In this document: positions 40,331-49,905 of the stretch, in pieces
Layout: each line of letters begins with the position of its first letter
Position numbering within the stretch: the first letter of the stretch is position 1
Assembly: GCF_021284765.1 (NCBI RefSeq)
Contig: NZ_CP089924.1
Coordinates: forward strand, 1,320,001 to 1,384,000
Reading direction: 5' to 3'
DNA length: 64,000 nucleotides
Source: Lysobacter sp. 5GHs7-4
GTDB taxonomy: Bacteria; Pseudomonadota; Gammaproteobacteria; Xanthomonadales; Xanthomonadaceae
Program-made: the position numbers and the translations under genes
The notes under the pieces: model-generated
What the model saw: the letters and a program-made list of their open reading frames with translations, nothing else
Told to the model about the DNA's origin: nothing
The model's database searches: none

Positions 40331-40507
40331 CATGGCGCGGAAGTCACTGGACCCCCGCTTTCGCGGGGGTGACGCAATGGCAAAGCCGTGCGCTTGGCGC
40401 ACGTGATTGCGTTCACGCTGCATGGCGCTGAAGTCACTGGACCCCCGCTTTCGCGGGGGTGAAGCAATGGCAAAGCCGTGCGCTTCGCGCACGGGCCATT
40501 GCTTCAC
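40331..40507. repeat. 90-bp tandem REP units with long hairpins
   Basis: Two direct copies start at 40331 and 40421, each beginning CATGGCGC and containing the REP core GACCCCCGCTTTCGCGGGGG in inverted orientation to the 39181 family. Each then carries a second hairpin. In copy 2 it is GTGAAGCAATGGC (40459-40471) with GCCATTGCTTCAC (40495-40507), enclosing CGTGCGC / GCGCACG. Its last bases overlap the stop codon of the gene at 40504. The rest of the 370-bp gap (40134-40330) shows nothing recognisable. Confidence 0.85.
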
Positions 40508-40998
40508 TTGATCCGCTGTACCTTGGCGCGCGCGTTGTAGCCCTGCACCGACATGTACCAGACGTTGCCGATCAGGCCCGGATTGATCTTGACCTCCGGG
40601 CTGCTGAGCTTCACGCCGGCCAGCGAAGCGTCGTCGGACTGCTGCCAGACCTGGCCGTTGTCCAGCGTGTACTGGCGGCCGCGGCCGAAACCGCGGAACT
40701 CGCCGGTGATGCGCGAGGCGATCGGTTCGTTGGAGCCGCCGAAATTGAAGAAGCCGCGGTGCTCGGTCTCGATCACTTCCTTGGTGCTCTTGGCCACCTT
40801 GGCGCTCTCGTCGACGATCTTGCGGTTGAGCCAGTCGTTGAGGCGGCCCAGTTCGTCGGCACTGAGCTTGTCCAGGCCCGCGGCCTTGAACTGCTCCGGC
40901 GTCATCTGCTGTTCGATCGGGGGCTGCGATTGCGCGAATGCCGCGAGCGGTGCCAGCGCAAGCAGGGTAGCGACGATCAGCGGGCGGGTGCGGAGCAT
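40504..40998 (-). CDS. Exported hypothetical protein, paralog B
   Basis: The 164-residue protein has a signal peptide (MLRTRPLIVATLLALAPLAA, cleavage after AFA). The shared helix pair follows (EQQMTPEQFKAAGLDKLSAD), then a longer charged helix with GLY-free sequence and the C-terminal beta domain (PIASRITGEFRGFGRGRQYT, GQVWQQ) ending AKVQRIK. It aligns with paralog A over its whole length except the linker. Its stop codon forms part of a large hairpin arm. Function unknown. Confidence 0.78.
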   Translation of the reverse strand: MLRTRPLIVATLLALAPLAAFAQSQPPIEQQMTPEQFKAAGLDKLSADELGRLNDWLNRKIVDESAKVAKSTKEVIETEHRGFFNFGGSNEPIASRITGEFRGFGRGRQYTLDNGQVWQQSDDASLAGVKLSSPEVKINPGLIGNVWYMSVQGYNARAKVQRIK

Positions 40999-41074
40999 GT
41001 GCTGTTCCTCGGGTCGGTTGGCGGCTAGTGTAGACGCTCCCCCAAACCGCTTCGATCCCGACACGCAATCCGCG

Positions 41075-43258
41075 ATGAACGCGTCGCCTTCCGTCCCCGC
41101 TCCGGTCCAGACCGCGCTGGCACACGCCTCCGCGGCAGCGATCGCCGGCCCGCTGCGGCAGCGCCTGGAGGAGGCCGCGCGCGACCCGGCGGTGGCCCGC
41201 GACGCCCTGGACGCGCCGCCGGTGGTCGCCGCCACGCTGGACGCCCTGGGCCTGCTGGGCGCCGACGGCGACACCGTCGCCGCCGCGCTGCTGCACGCCT
41301 ATCCGGGCCTGGCGGCGGCGCTTGGGACCGCGCTGGACAAGCAGTTCCCGGCGGTGGCGGCGTTGCTCGACGGCCAGCGCGCCGCGGCCCAGGTCTGGAC
41401 CCTGCACGCCGAGCACGACGCGCGCTCCGGCCACGAGGGCTTGCGCCGCCTGCTGCTGGCGATCGTGCGCGACCTGCGGGTGGTGCCGATCCTGCTCGCG
41501 CGCCAGCTCGCGCGCATGCGCAACGCCGATGCACTGGCCCCGGACGCGCGCCGCGAACTGGCCGCGCTGACCCGCGACATCCACGCCCCGCTGGCCAACC
41601 GCCTGGGCATCTGGCAGCTCAAGTGGGAGCTGGAGGATCTGGCGTTCCGCTACCTGGAACCGCAGACCTATCAGAAGATCGCGCGCCTGCTCGACGAAAA
41701 GCGCGGCGACCGCGAGCGCTATATCGAACAGGTCAAGCGCACCCTGCGCGGCGCCTTGGCCGCGGCCGGGCTGCAGGGCACCGAAGTCGCCGGCCGGCCC
41801 AAGCACATCTACAGCATCTGGAAGAAGATGCAGCGCAAGGACGTGCCGATCGGCGAACTCTACGACCTGCGCGCGGTGCGCGTCATGGTCGGGGACCTGG
41901 CGGCGTGCTACACCGCGCTGGGCGTGGTGCATGCGCAGTGGACGCCGATCCCCAGCGAGTTCGACGACTACATCGCGCGGCCCAAGCGCAACGATTACCG
42001 CTCCCTGCACACCGCCGTGGTCGGGCCGGAAGGCAAGACCCTGGAAGTGCAGATTCGCACCCACGACATGCACCGCCAGGCCGAACTGGGCGTGGCCGCG
42101 CACTGGAAGTACAAAGAGGTCGGCAGCCAGGCCGCCGATGCCTCGTTCGACCGCAAGATCGCCTGGATGCGCAAGCTGCTCGACGCCCACGGCGAGGGCG
42201 GTCGCGACAACGGCGAGGCCACCCTGGCCGGCGAGCTGGACACCGAGCTGGTCGAGGACCGGGTCTACGTGCTCACGCCCAAGGGCGAGGTGATCGACCT
42301 GCCGACCGGGGCCACGCCGCTGGACTTCGCCTATCACGTGCACACCGAGGTCGGGCACCGCTGCCGCGGCGCCAAGGTCGACGGCCGCATCGTGCCGCTG
42401 GACCACAAGCTGCGCAGCGGCGACCGCGTCGAGATCCTCACCGCCAAGACCGGCGAGCCGCGCCGCGACTGGCTGGTCGCGGCCAACGGCTTCCTCGCCA
42501 GCGGCCGCTCGCGCGACAAGGTGCGCGCCTGGTTCCACAAGCTCGATCGCGCGCGCAACGAACAGGCCGGGCGCGAGCTGCTGGATAAGGAACTGCGTCG
42601 CCTGGGCCTGCTCAACGCCGACCTGGCGCCGGCGCGCGAACGTTTCAACGCCGCCAACGACGCCGAGCTGTACGTGCAGGTCGCCTTGGGCGACGTCGGG
42701 CCGCACCAGATCGGACGCGCCTTGCACGAGCACGAGCGCGCGCTGGCCGCGCCGCCGCCGCCGCCGACCGGCACCACCACCTTGGCGCCGGTGCCGCGGC
42801 GCCGGCCCAGCAAGAGCACCGATTTCACCGTCGAGGGCGTGGGCAATCTGCTGGTGCAGCTGGCGCGTTGCTGCCAACCGCTGCCGGGCGAACCCATCGT
42901 CGGCTACCTCACCCGCGGCCGCGGCGTCAGCGTGCACCGGCCGGGTTGCGCGGCGTTCGAGCGCCTGGCCGCCGGCCAGCCGCAGCGCGTGCTGCCGGTG
43001 GAGTGGGGGCGCAAGGGCAGCGGCTACGAAACCGACATCGAGGTGCTGGCGCTGGACCGCAAATGGCTGCTGAAGGAAGTCACCAACCTGATCGCGCAGG
43101 GCAATGCCCACGTGGTCAGCATCCGCAGCGACGTCGAGCGCAGCGGCGCGCGCGTGCGGCTGCGTCTGCGCCTGCGCGTGGCCGACTACGGCCAGCTGTC
43201 GACCCTGCTGGGCAAGCTGTCCTCGTTGCCCGGCGTGGAGCAGGCGCAGCGTTGCTGA
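41075..43258 (+). CDS. relA: GTP pyrophosphokinase RelA
   Basis: The 727-residue ribosome-associated (p)ppGpp synthetase triggers the stringent response. The N-terminal hydrolase-like region lacks the HD metal motif (it reads LHAEHDARSGHEGLRRLLLA), so it is probably a synthetase only. The synthetase domain has the E-x-D-D form SEFDDYIARPKRNDYRSLHT, typical of RelA rather than SpoT. TGS (VYVLTPKGEVIDLPTGATPL), a zinc-finger-like Cys/His stretch (RCCQPLPGEPIVGYLTRG) and a C-terminal ACT domain follow. The ATG at 41075 is used because upstream sequence in frame is antisense to paralog B. Confidence 0.95.
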   Translation: MNASPSVPAPVQTALAHASAAAIAGPLRQRLEEAARDPAVARDALDAPPVVAATLDALGLLGADGDTVAAALLHAYPGLAAALGTALDKQFPAVAALLDGQRAAAQVWTLHAEHDARSGHEGLRRLLLAIVRDLRVVPILLARQLARMRNADALAPDARRELAALTRDIHAPLANRLGIWQLKWELEDLAFRYLEPQTYQKIARLLDEKRGDRERYIEQVKRTLRGALAAAGLQGTEVAGRPKHIYSIWKKMQRKDVPIGELYDLRAVRVMVGDLAACYTALGVVHAQWTPIPSEFDDYIARPKRNDYRSLHTAVVGPEGKTLEVQIRTHDMHRQAELGVAAHWKYKEVGSQAADASFDRKIAWMRKLLDAHGEGGRDNGEATLAGELDTELVEDRVYVLTPKGEVIDLPTGATPLDFAYHVHTEVGHRCRGAKVDGRIVPLDHKLRSGDRVEILTAKTGEPRRDWLVAANGFLASGRSRDKVRAWFHKLDRARNEQAGRELLDKELRRLGLLNADLAPARERFNAANDAELYVQVALGDVGPHQIGRALHEHERALAAPPPPPTGTTTLAPVPRRRPSKSTDFTVEGVGNLLVQLARCCQPLPGEPIVGYLTRGRGVSVHRPGCAAFERLAAGQPQRVLPVEWGRKGSGYETDIEVLALDRKWLLKEVTNLIAQGNAHVVSIRSDVERSGARVRLRLRLRVADYGQLSTLLGKLSSLPGVEQAQRC

Positions 43259-43337
43259 AGGCGCGGCCGCGGCTGGACGCCCGGCGCGTCGCACGGCCGT
43301 CACCCGGATGCCGCCACGACAGGGCTATGCTGCGAAC

Positions 43338-44951
43338 GTGACGTCCGACCACCCGCCCCCGCACGATCGCAGCGAGCCGCCCGGCGCGCGCGCAGCGGCC
43401 ATCGCGCCGGCACGGATCGAGCCCGAATTCGGGCGCTGGCGCGAGCTGCGTTTCGAACGCGATCGCGCCCCGCGGCCGCCGCCGGCGCGGCCCTGGTTCG
43501 GCTGGGGCGCGGCCGGCGCGGTGATGCTGGTGCTGCTAGCGCTGGTGTGGTTGCGCCAGCCCTTGTCGGACCGGTTGTGGCCGGACTCGCGTCTGCAGCA
43601 ACTGCGCAGCGACGCCGCCCAGGCCCTGCGCGAGGGCCGGCTGAGCTCGCCCGACGGACGCGGCGCGCGCGAGTTGTACGAGGCCGCGCTGGCGTTGGAT
43701 CCGGACCGCGACGAAGCCCGCGCCGGCCTGACCCGGGTAGGCCAGGCCGCGTTGGTGCAGGCCGAGCGGGCGATCGCCCAACGCCGTTATGCGCAGGCCC
43801 ACGCGCACCTGAATCTGGCCGCCGAGCTGGCGGTGCCGCGCGCGCAGGCCGAGGCCCTGGAACGTCGCCTGCGCGAACGCGAAGCCGCCGACGCCGGCCT
43901 GGACCGCTTGCTGGCGCAGGCTGCGAGCGCGCGCGCGGCGGGGCATCTGGACGACGGCGACCACGCCGCCTTGCCGCTCTACCAGCGCGTGCTGGCGCTG
44001 CAGCCCAAGCGCATCGAAGCCTTGGAAGGCCGCGAGGACACCCTGGCCGACTTGTTGCAGCAAGCGCGCCGGGCCCTGGCGGGCGGCGACCTGCTGGCCG
44101 GCGCCGCGCGCATCCGCCGCGTGCAATCCGCCGACCCCGGCCACGCCGAGCTGCCCGACGCGCTGACCGACCTGGCGCGTCGCGCCGACGTGCGTCGCGG
44201 CCACGCCGATGGCGCCTTGCGTCGCGGCCGCCTACCCGAGGCCGCCGAAAGCTATCGCGAACTGCTGGCGGCGATACCCGACGACGCAGCCGCGCAGCGC
44301 GGCCTGGGCGCGGTCGCCGCCGCGTACGCGCAGCGCAGCGAACGCCTGGCCGCCGACTTCCGCTTCGACGAAGCCGCCGTCGCCCTGCGCGACGCCGAAG
44401 CGATCGCGCCCGCGACCGCGGCGGTGACCGATGCGCGCGCGCATTTGGAGCGCGCGCGCCAGTCGCGCAAGCGCTTCGGCGGCGAGTTGCCTCCGGCGCA
44501 ACGCCAGCAGCGCCTGCGGCGCTTGCTGGAAGAAGCCGCGGCTGCCGAGGCGCGCGGGCAATTGCTGGCACCACCCGGCGACAGCGCCTACGACAAACTG
44601 CGCGCGGCGCAGGCGCTGGCGCCGCAGGATCCGAAAGTGCGCGCGGCCGCGGCGCGGTTGTTGCCGGCCGCGCGGCGTTGCTTCGAGGACGAGTTGCGCG
44701 GCAACCGGCTCGGCCGCGCCGGCGAATGCCTGGACGCGCGCCGCGCGCTGGAAGGCGAGGGCGCGGCCGTGGCCGAAGCGCGCCGCCGGCTGGCCTTGCG
44801 CTGGCTGGCGGTGGGCGACGAACGCCTGGGCGCGGGCGAGCTGCACGCGGCGCAGGCGGCACTGAAAGCGGCCCGCGAGCTGGACCCGGCGGCGACGGGC
44901 ATCGACGACCTGGCCGATCGCGTGCGCGCGGCGGGTGCCGGTCGCGATTGA
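43338..44951 (+). CDS. TPR-rich inner-membrane protein
   Basis: The 537-residue protein has a cytoplasmic N-terminus, one membrane helix (WGAAGAVMLVLLALVWL, about 55-72) and an all-helical, probably periplasmic domain rich in Ala, Arg and Leu. TPR-like units repeat (ARELYEAALALDPDRDEARA, then LPLYQRVLALQPKRIEALEG and AAESYRELLAAIPDDAAAQR). Such proteins act as scaffolds. The GTG at 43338 is the chosen start; an in-frame ATG at 43308 is also possible. It follows relA by about 80 bases. Function unknown. Confidence 0.75.
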   Translation: MTSDHPPPHDRSEPPGARAAAIAPARIEPEFGRWRELRFERDRAPRPPPARPWFGWGAAGAVMLVLLALVWLRQPLSDRLWPDSRLQQLRSDAAQALREGRLSSPDGRGARELYEAALALDPDRDEARAGLTRVGQAALVQAERAIAQRRYAQAHAHLNLAAELAVPRAQAEALERRLREREAADAGLDRLLAQAASARAAGHLDDGDHAALPLYQRVLALQPKRIEALEGREDTLADLLQQARRALAGGDLLAGAARIRRVQSADPGHAELPDALTDLARRADVRRGHADGALRRGRLPEAAESYRELLAAIPDDAAAQRGLGAVAAAYAQRSERLAADFRFDEAAVALRDAEAIAPATAAVTDARAHLERARQSRKRFGGELPPAQRQQRLRRLLEEAAAAEARGQLLAPPGDSAYDKLRAAQALAPQDPKVRAAAARLLPAARRCFEDELRGNRLGRAGECLDARRALEGEGAAVAEARRRLALRWLAVGDERLGAGELHAAQAALKAARELDPAATGIDDLADRVRAAGAGRD

Positions 44952-44994
44952 TTCGCAGGTCTCGCGCGAACTGCATTCGCGCTGCGCGCTCATT

Positions 44995-45240
44995 CCCTCA
45001 CCCCTACCCACACCCCGGCCCGACCGCACAGCGGTCGGGCGTTCGGCGCAGCGCGAGCCGGTGGCTCGCAAGCGCTGCTCCTCACCCCGCAGGCGGGAGA
45101 GGGGCCAAAAGCGGGGGCGTCGCAAGTGCTTCCAATCGCGCAGGAGTGCGGCATCGCCTCCGCTACACGAGAGCCAGAGCAGCGGCGTCGCATTAGCCCC
45201 TCTCCCGCTTGCGAGAGAGGGGTTGGGGTGAGGGCCGCGA
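44995..45240. repeat. Inverted repeats and double-hairpin element, copy B
   Basis: The left part (44997-45118) begins CCCTCACCCCTACCC and contains two hairpins: CCCGACCG / CGGTCGGG (45019-45039, loop CACAG) and GCGAGCC / GGCTCGC (45053-45069). The right part (45199-45232) reads CCCCTCTCCCGCTTGCGAGA and its arm, ending GGGTTGGGGTGAGGG. The ends form a long inverted repeat typical of a non-autonomous element. It fills the 322-bp gap 44952-45273, and no gene is seen. Confidence 0.7.
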
Positions 45241-45273
45241 AGCCAGCCGATTGCGGCGCAAGCCGCAATGGCT

Positions 45274-47376
45274 TCAGCCCCCGTGCAACAACACCCGGCG
45301 CACCACCTCGCGCGCCGCATCCAGCGAGAAATGCGTGGCGACGTTGCGCAGGCCGTTCTCGGACAGGCGCTGCCAAAGCTCGGGGTCGCGATACAAACGC
45401 ACCACCGCCTGCGCGTAGCCGGCGGCGTCGTCGGCCACCAGCGCGTCCTCGCCGTCGCGCAGATGCATGCCCTCGACCGCGCAGCGCGTGGCCACCACCG
45501 GCTGGCCGTGGGCCATGCTCAGGTTGACCTTGCCCTTGACGCCGGCGCCGTAGCGCAGCGGCGCCACCGCGATGCGCGCGCCGTCCATGTACGGGTCCAG
45601 GTCGGGCACATGGCCGTGGATGTCGATACCCGGCTGCGCCGCCAGCGCGGCGATCTCCGGCGGCGCGTCGGCGCCGATGCAGTGGAAGCGCAGCTCGGGC
45701 AGTTCGGCGCGGATCAGCGGAAACACCTCGGTCGCGAACCACAGCACCGCATCCACGTTCGGCGGGTGGCGGAATCCGCCGACGAAGACCAGGTCGTGGC
45801 GTTGCTCGAAACTGCGGCCGGCGCCGGCGACGCGATGCAGGTTGGACAGGATGTCGACCTGCGCCCGCGGCGCGTCCTGGGCCAGCAGGCTGCGTTCGAC
45901 TTCGCTGACCACGAAGGTCGCGTCCGAACGCGCGATCACGTCCAGTTCGAGCTTGCGCGTGGCCTCGGCCGTGCGCGCCAGCGCGGCGTCGCCGGCGACT
46001 TCGGCGCCGCGGCGCTCGCGCAGGTAGTGCAGATCGACCGTGTCGAACACCAGCCGCGCCTGCGGCGCGTGCTTGCGCAGCAGCGGCAGCAGTTCGCGCA
46101 GCACGTAGTGGCGGCAGACCATGACGGTGTCGAAGCGCGGACCGTGCTCGCGCAGCCAGGCCGGCGCGCGCTGCGCGTGCGGCGCGTACCAGACCTCCAC
46201 GCCCATGCGCTGCAGGTCTTCGGTGTAGCGGCCGTCGTTGGCGCGATTGGCCGGCATGAACACCACGTGCGCGCCTTCCTCCAGCAGCAGGCGCATCAGA
46301 TTGACCAGGCGCAGCGAGCCCGAGTCGCGATCCGGTTGCGGCACCAGCGCGTCGACGATCAGCACGCAGCGCCGGCCGCGCGCGAACGCGGCGCGTTCGG
46401 CCGGCGTGTTCGCCGGCCACTGCGCGCCGAGCACGTCGCGCCACTTGTCGGCAAACACGCCGCGGTTGCGCACCTGGTAGGCCTTCACCCCCGAACCGGT
46501 GTCGGTGCCGGCGGTGATGCCCTCGCAATGCACCACCCGCGACTTGGGCTGGTAGATCACGCGCAGGCCGGCCGCGCGCACCGCGAAGGCGAGGTCGGTG
46601 TCCTCGTAGTAGGCCGGCGCATAACGGGTGTCGAAGCGACCCAGGCGCGCGAACAGCGCCGTCGGCAGCGCGATCGCCGCGCCCGAACAGTAGTCGGCGT
46701 CGCGCAGGAAGGCATAGCGCGGATGGTCGGGCGCATCGAAGCGGCCGTAGTTCCAGCCGCTGGCGTCGTCGAACACGATGCCGCCGGCTTCCTGCAGGCG
46801 GCCGTCGGGGTACACCAGCTGCGCGCCGACCAGGCCGACATCGGCCTGCTCGTCGAAGGTGGCCAGCAGCACGTCCAGCCAGCCCGGCTGCGGGATGGTG
46901 TCGTTGTTGAGGAAGACCACGTACTCGCCGCGCGCCATCGCCGCGCCGTCGTTGCAGGCGGCGATGAAACCGCCGTTCTGGGCGCGGCGGTGGTAGCGCA
47001 GGCCCGCGACCTGGCCCAGCGAGGCCTCGGTGGCGTCGGAGCTGCCGTCGTCGACCACGATCACTTCGAACGCGGCCTGCGGCGGACGCGCGGCGAGCGC
47101 GCGCAGGCAGGCCAGAGTGTGGGCGAACTGGTTGTAGACCGGGATCACCACGCTGGCGCGCGGGCGGTCCGAGGTCGGCAGGGCGAACGGGGCGAAGGCC
47201 TGGTCCGGCGGCAGCCACAGGGTGGCGCGCTCGACCCCGGGCAGGCGCCGGAACTGGCGCTGCACGCGTTGCCAGGACGCGGCGAGGCCGCGAGTGCGCA
47301 GGCTGATCAGACCGCGTCGAGCCAGGCCCATTCCCCGGTCCAACATAAACCGAAGATCGGTCCAACTCATCGCCAT
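45274..47376 (-). CDS. Two-domain glycosyltransferase (GT2 plus GT4-like)
   Basis: The 700-residue protein joins two transferases. The N-terminal GT2 (GT-A) domain has SVVIPVYNQFAHTLACLRAL, VIVVDDGSSDATE, and the metal-binding and catalytic VFLNNDT and YYEDTDLAFAVRAAG signatures (residues ~73-300). The C-terminal half is GT4/GT-B-like, with VFVGGFRHPPNVDAVLWF, then APLRYGAGVKGKVNLSMAHG for nucleotide-sugar binding. There is no signal peptide. Such fusions build rhamnan or O-antigen-like glycans, but no polysaccharide cluster surrounds it here, so the acceptor is unknown. Confidence 0.88.
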   Translation of the reverse strand: MAMSWTDLRFMLDRGMGLARRGLISLRTRGLAASWQRVQRQFRRLPGVERATLWLPPDQAFAPFALPTSDRPRASVVIPVYNQFAHTLACLRALAARPPQAAFEVIVVDDGSSDATEASLGQVAGLRYHRRAQNGGFIAACNDGAAMARGEYVVFLNNDTIPQPGWLDVLLATFDEQADVGLVGAQLVYPDGRLQEAGGIVFDDASGWNYGRFDAPDHPRYAFLRDADYCSGAAIALPTALFARLGRFDTRYAPAYYEDTDLAFAVRAAGLRVIYQPKSRVVHCEGITAGTDTGSGVKAYQVRNRGVFADKWRDVLGAQWPANTPAERAAFARGRRCVLIVDALVPQPDRDSGSLRLVNLMRLLLEEGAHVVFMPANRANDGRYTEDLQRMGVEVWYAPHAQRAPAWLREHGPRFDTVMVCRHYVLRELLPLLRKHAPQARLVFDTVDLHYLRERRGAEVAGDAALARTAEATRKLELDVIARSDATFVVSEVERSLLAQDAPRAQVDILSNLHRVAGAGRSFEQRHDLVFVGGFRHPPNVDAVLWFATEVFPLIRAELPELRFHCIGADAPPEIAALAAQPGIDIHGHVPDLDPYMDGARIAVAPLRYGAGVKGKVNLSMAHGQPVVATRCAVEGMHLRDGEDALVADDAAGYAQAVVRLYRDPELWQRLSENGLRNVATHFSLDAAREVVRRVLLHGG

Positions 47377-47492
47377 CGACTGCTCGCCATGCTGAAGGGA
47401 TTCCCTAATACGGATACGGTGGCCGCGCCCGCCGCGCGGCGGCGCCGGCCGGCTGCGTTAGACTCGATGGCTACGAGGGCGCAGCCCCGTCA

Positions 47493-49904
47493 TTGTCCCA
47501 TGCCGTGGCCCGAATCGATTACGACGAAGACGACAGTTCCGACGACTCCCGGTCGCACGACGGCGGCGCTCCGACCTGGCGGCGGCGCCTGGTCACCTGG
47601 ACCCTGGCCGCGGTCGGCCTGGGCCTGGGTTTCCTGATCCCGTATACGCTTTACCTCAATCACGAGGTCGGGCAGCGCTTCGGCCAGTTGCGCTGGCAGA
47701 TCCCCACGCGCGTCTACGCGCGTCCGCTGGAACTGACTCCCGGCTTAACCCTGGACGCGGGCACGCTCAAGACCGAGCTGGACGCCTCGGCCTACCGCGA
47801 CGACGGCGCCGGCGCGCGCGCGGGCACCTACGCCCGCGAGGGCGGGCGCTGGTCGATCTCCAGCCGCGGCTACAACGACGTCGACGGCGCGATCGCCGGA
47901 CGCCGCATCGAGGTGGTGCTGTCCGGCGGACGCGTGGCCAGCCTGCGCGACGCGGCCAGCAAGAAATCGCTGAAGCTCGCGCGCCTGGACCCGGCGCGCA
48001 TCGCCACCCTGTACGGCCAGAAGCAGGAAGAGCGCCGGCTGGTCCGCATCGAGGACGTGCCCGAGCTGCTGGTCACCGGCCTGCAGGCGGTCGAGGACCG
48101 CGATTTCAACAGCCATTTCGGCATCGACATCTCCGGCATGATCCGCGCGGCGTTCAAGACCGCCACCGGCACGCGCCAGGGCGCGAGTACGCTGACCCAG
48201 CAGTTGGCGCGCAGCGGCCTGCTCGGCATCGGCCAGGAGCAGACCCCGACCCGCAAGGCCAAGGAAATCCTGTACGCGCTGCTGATCGAGGCGCGTTACG
48301 ACAAGCGCACCATCCTGGAGGCCTACTTCAACCAGGTGTACCTGGGCCAGCGCGGTTCTCAGGCGATCCACGGCGTCGCCGCCGGCGCCGAGTTCTGGTT
48401 CGGCCGCGACCTGCGCGATCTGAGCACCGAGCAAATCGCGCTGCTGATCGGCATCGTCAAGGGGCCGTCGTACTACGACCCGCGCCGCAATCCAGAGCGC
48501 GCGCTGGACCGGCGCAATTTCGTGCTCGGCGAGATGCACGAAACCCAGCTCATCGACGACGCCGAATACCAGCGTGCGTTGAAGACGCCGCTGGGCATCA
48601 CCAAGACCCCCGGCAGCACCGCCGCCAACCGTTTCCCGGCCTACGTCGACCTGATCCGCCGCCAGCTGGCGCGCGACTATCCGGCCGACGCGCTGGCCGG
48701 CGCCGGCCTGAGCGTGATGAGCGGCATGGCGCCGTCGGCGCAGGCGCAGGCCGAAGGCGCGGTCGCGCGCACGCTCAAGAGCCTGGACAACAAGCGCCGT
48801 CCGCCGCTCAACACCGGTCTGGTGATGACCGACGTGCACAACGGCGAAGTGGTGGCCGTGGTCGGCAGCCGCGAGTTCACCCAGCACGGGTTCAACCGCG
48901 CGGTCGAGGCGCAGCGTCCGGTGGGCTCGCTGCTCAAGCCCTTCGTGTACCTGCTGGCGCTGGCGCAGCCGGGCAAGTACTCGCTGGCCAGCTACGTCGA
49001 CGATTCACCGGTCACCGTCACCCTGGGCAAGGGCAAGCGCTGGTCGCCCGGCAATTCCGACGGCCGCAGCCACGGCACCGTGCGTCTGATCGATGCGCTG
49101 GCGCAGTCCTACAACCAGGCCACGGTGCGCGTGGGCATGCAGGTCGCGCCCGAACGCCTGGGCGGCCTGATCAAGACCCTGGCCGGCATCGAGGCCACGC
49201 CCAATCCTTCGCTGATCCTGGGCTCGGTCGACCAGAGCCCGTACGCGATGGCGCAGCTGTACCAGTTCCTGGCCTCCGGCGGCGAAATCCAGCCGCTGCA
49301 CGCGGTGCGCGGCGTGCTCGACGCCAACGGCCGCGCGGTCAACCGCTACGACAAGGAACCCGCGCCGGCGCAGGAAGGCGACGCGATCGCCGCGCGCCTG
49401 ATCACCATCGCCCTGCAGCACGCGGTGACCAGCGGCACCGGCCGCCAGCTGATCGGCGACGGCCTCGGCCGTCTGTCGCCGGCCGGCAAGACCGGCACCA
49501 GCAACGACGGCCGCGACAGCTGGTTCGCCGGCTGGACCGGCGACCACCTGGCGGTGATCTGGGTCGGCAACGACCAGAACAAGGAAACCGGCCTGTACGG
49601 CGGTACCGGCGCGATGCGGGTGTGGTCGGCGATCTTCTCGCGCCTGCCCAGCGCGCCGTTGCAGGTCGGCGACAAGGGCATCGACTGGCAGTTCATCGTC
49701 AACCAGAACACCACCGATCCGGGCTGCGCCAGCGCGCGCCGCTTCGCCTTCGTCGCCGGGTTCGCGCCCGACTACGCGCCGTGCCCGATGCCGCAGGCCG
49801 AGCCGGAAGAAGAGAGCGGCGGCGGCTGGCGCGACTGGTTCGGTATCGGCAAGCGCGACGACGAGCCGGCTCAGGCCGAGCCGGCGCCGCAGCAGGAGCA
49901 GTGA
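47493..49904 (+). CDS. mrcB: Penicillin-binding protein 1B
   Basis: The 803-residue bifunctional peptidoglycan synthase has a cytoplasmic acidic tail, one membrane helix (~33-53), a UB2H-type domain, a GT51 transglycosylase domain with the catalytic Glu in LQAVEDRDFNSHFG, and a transpeptidase domain with SLLK (RPVGSLLKPF), SYN (AQSYNQAT) and KTGT (AGKTGTSND). It ends in an acidic Pro/Gln-rich tail. It is partner to CpoB, encoded at 19575. No in-frame ATG exists near the start; the TTG at 47493 is used, and a GTG at 47505 is the alternative. Confidence 0.95.
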   Translation: MSHAVARIDYDEDDSSDDSRSHDGGAPTWRRRLVTWTLAAVGLGLGFLIPYTLYLNHEVGQRFGQLRWQIPTRVYARPLELTPGLTLDAGTLKTELDASAYRDDGAGARAGTYAREGGRWSISSRGYNDVDGAIAGRRIEVVLSGGRVASLRDAASKKSLKLARLDPARIATLYGQKQEERRLVRIEDVPELLVTGLQAVEDRDFNSHFGIDISGMIRAAFKTATGTRQGASTLTQQLARSGLLGIGQEQTPTRKAKEILYALLIEARYDKRTILEAYFNQVYLGQRGSQAIHGVAAGAEFWFGRDLRDLSTEQIALLIGIVKGPSYYDPRRNPERALDRRNFVLGEMHETQLIDDAEYQRALKTPLGITKTPGSTAANRFPAYVDLIRRQLARDYPADALAGAGLSVMSGMAPSAQAQAEGAVARTLKSLDNKRRPPLNTGLVMTDVHNGEVVAVVGSREFTQHGFNRAVEAQRPVGSLLKPFVYLLALAQPGKYSLASYVDDSPVTVTLGKGKRWSPGNSDGRSHGTVRLIDALAQSYNQATVRVGMQVAPERLGGLIKTLAGIEATPNPSLILGSVDQSPYAMAQLYQFLASGGEIQPLHAVRGVLDANGRAVNRYDKEPAPAQEGDAIAARLITIALQHAVTSGTGRQLIGDGLGRLSPAGKTGTSNDGRDSWFAGWTGDHLAVIWVGNDQNKETGLYGGTGAMRVWSAIFSRLPSAPLQVGDKGIDWQFIVNQNTTDPGCASARRFAFVAGFAPDYAPCPMPQAEPEEESGGGWRDWFGIGKRDDEPAQAEPAPQQEQ

Positions 49905-49905
49905 C

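Noticed and set aside
40553..41074. A longer RelA with about 170 extra N-terminal residues
   Set aside because: This stretch is antisense to the exported paralog B gene and has no RelA similarity; ATG at 41075 gives a normal length.
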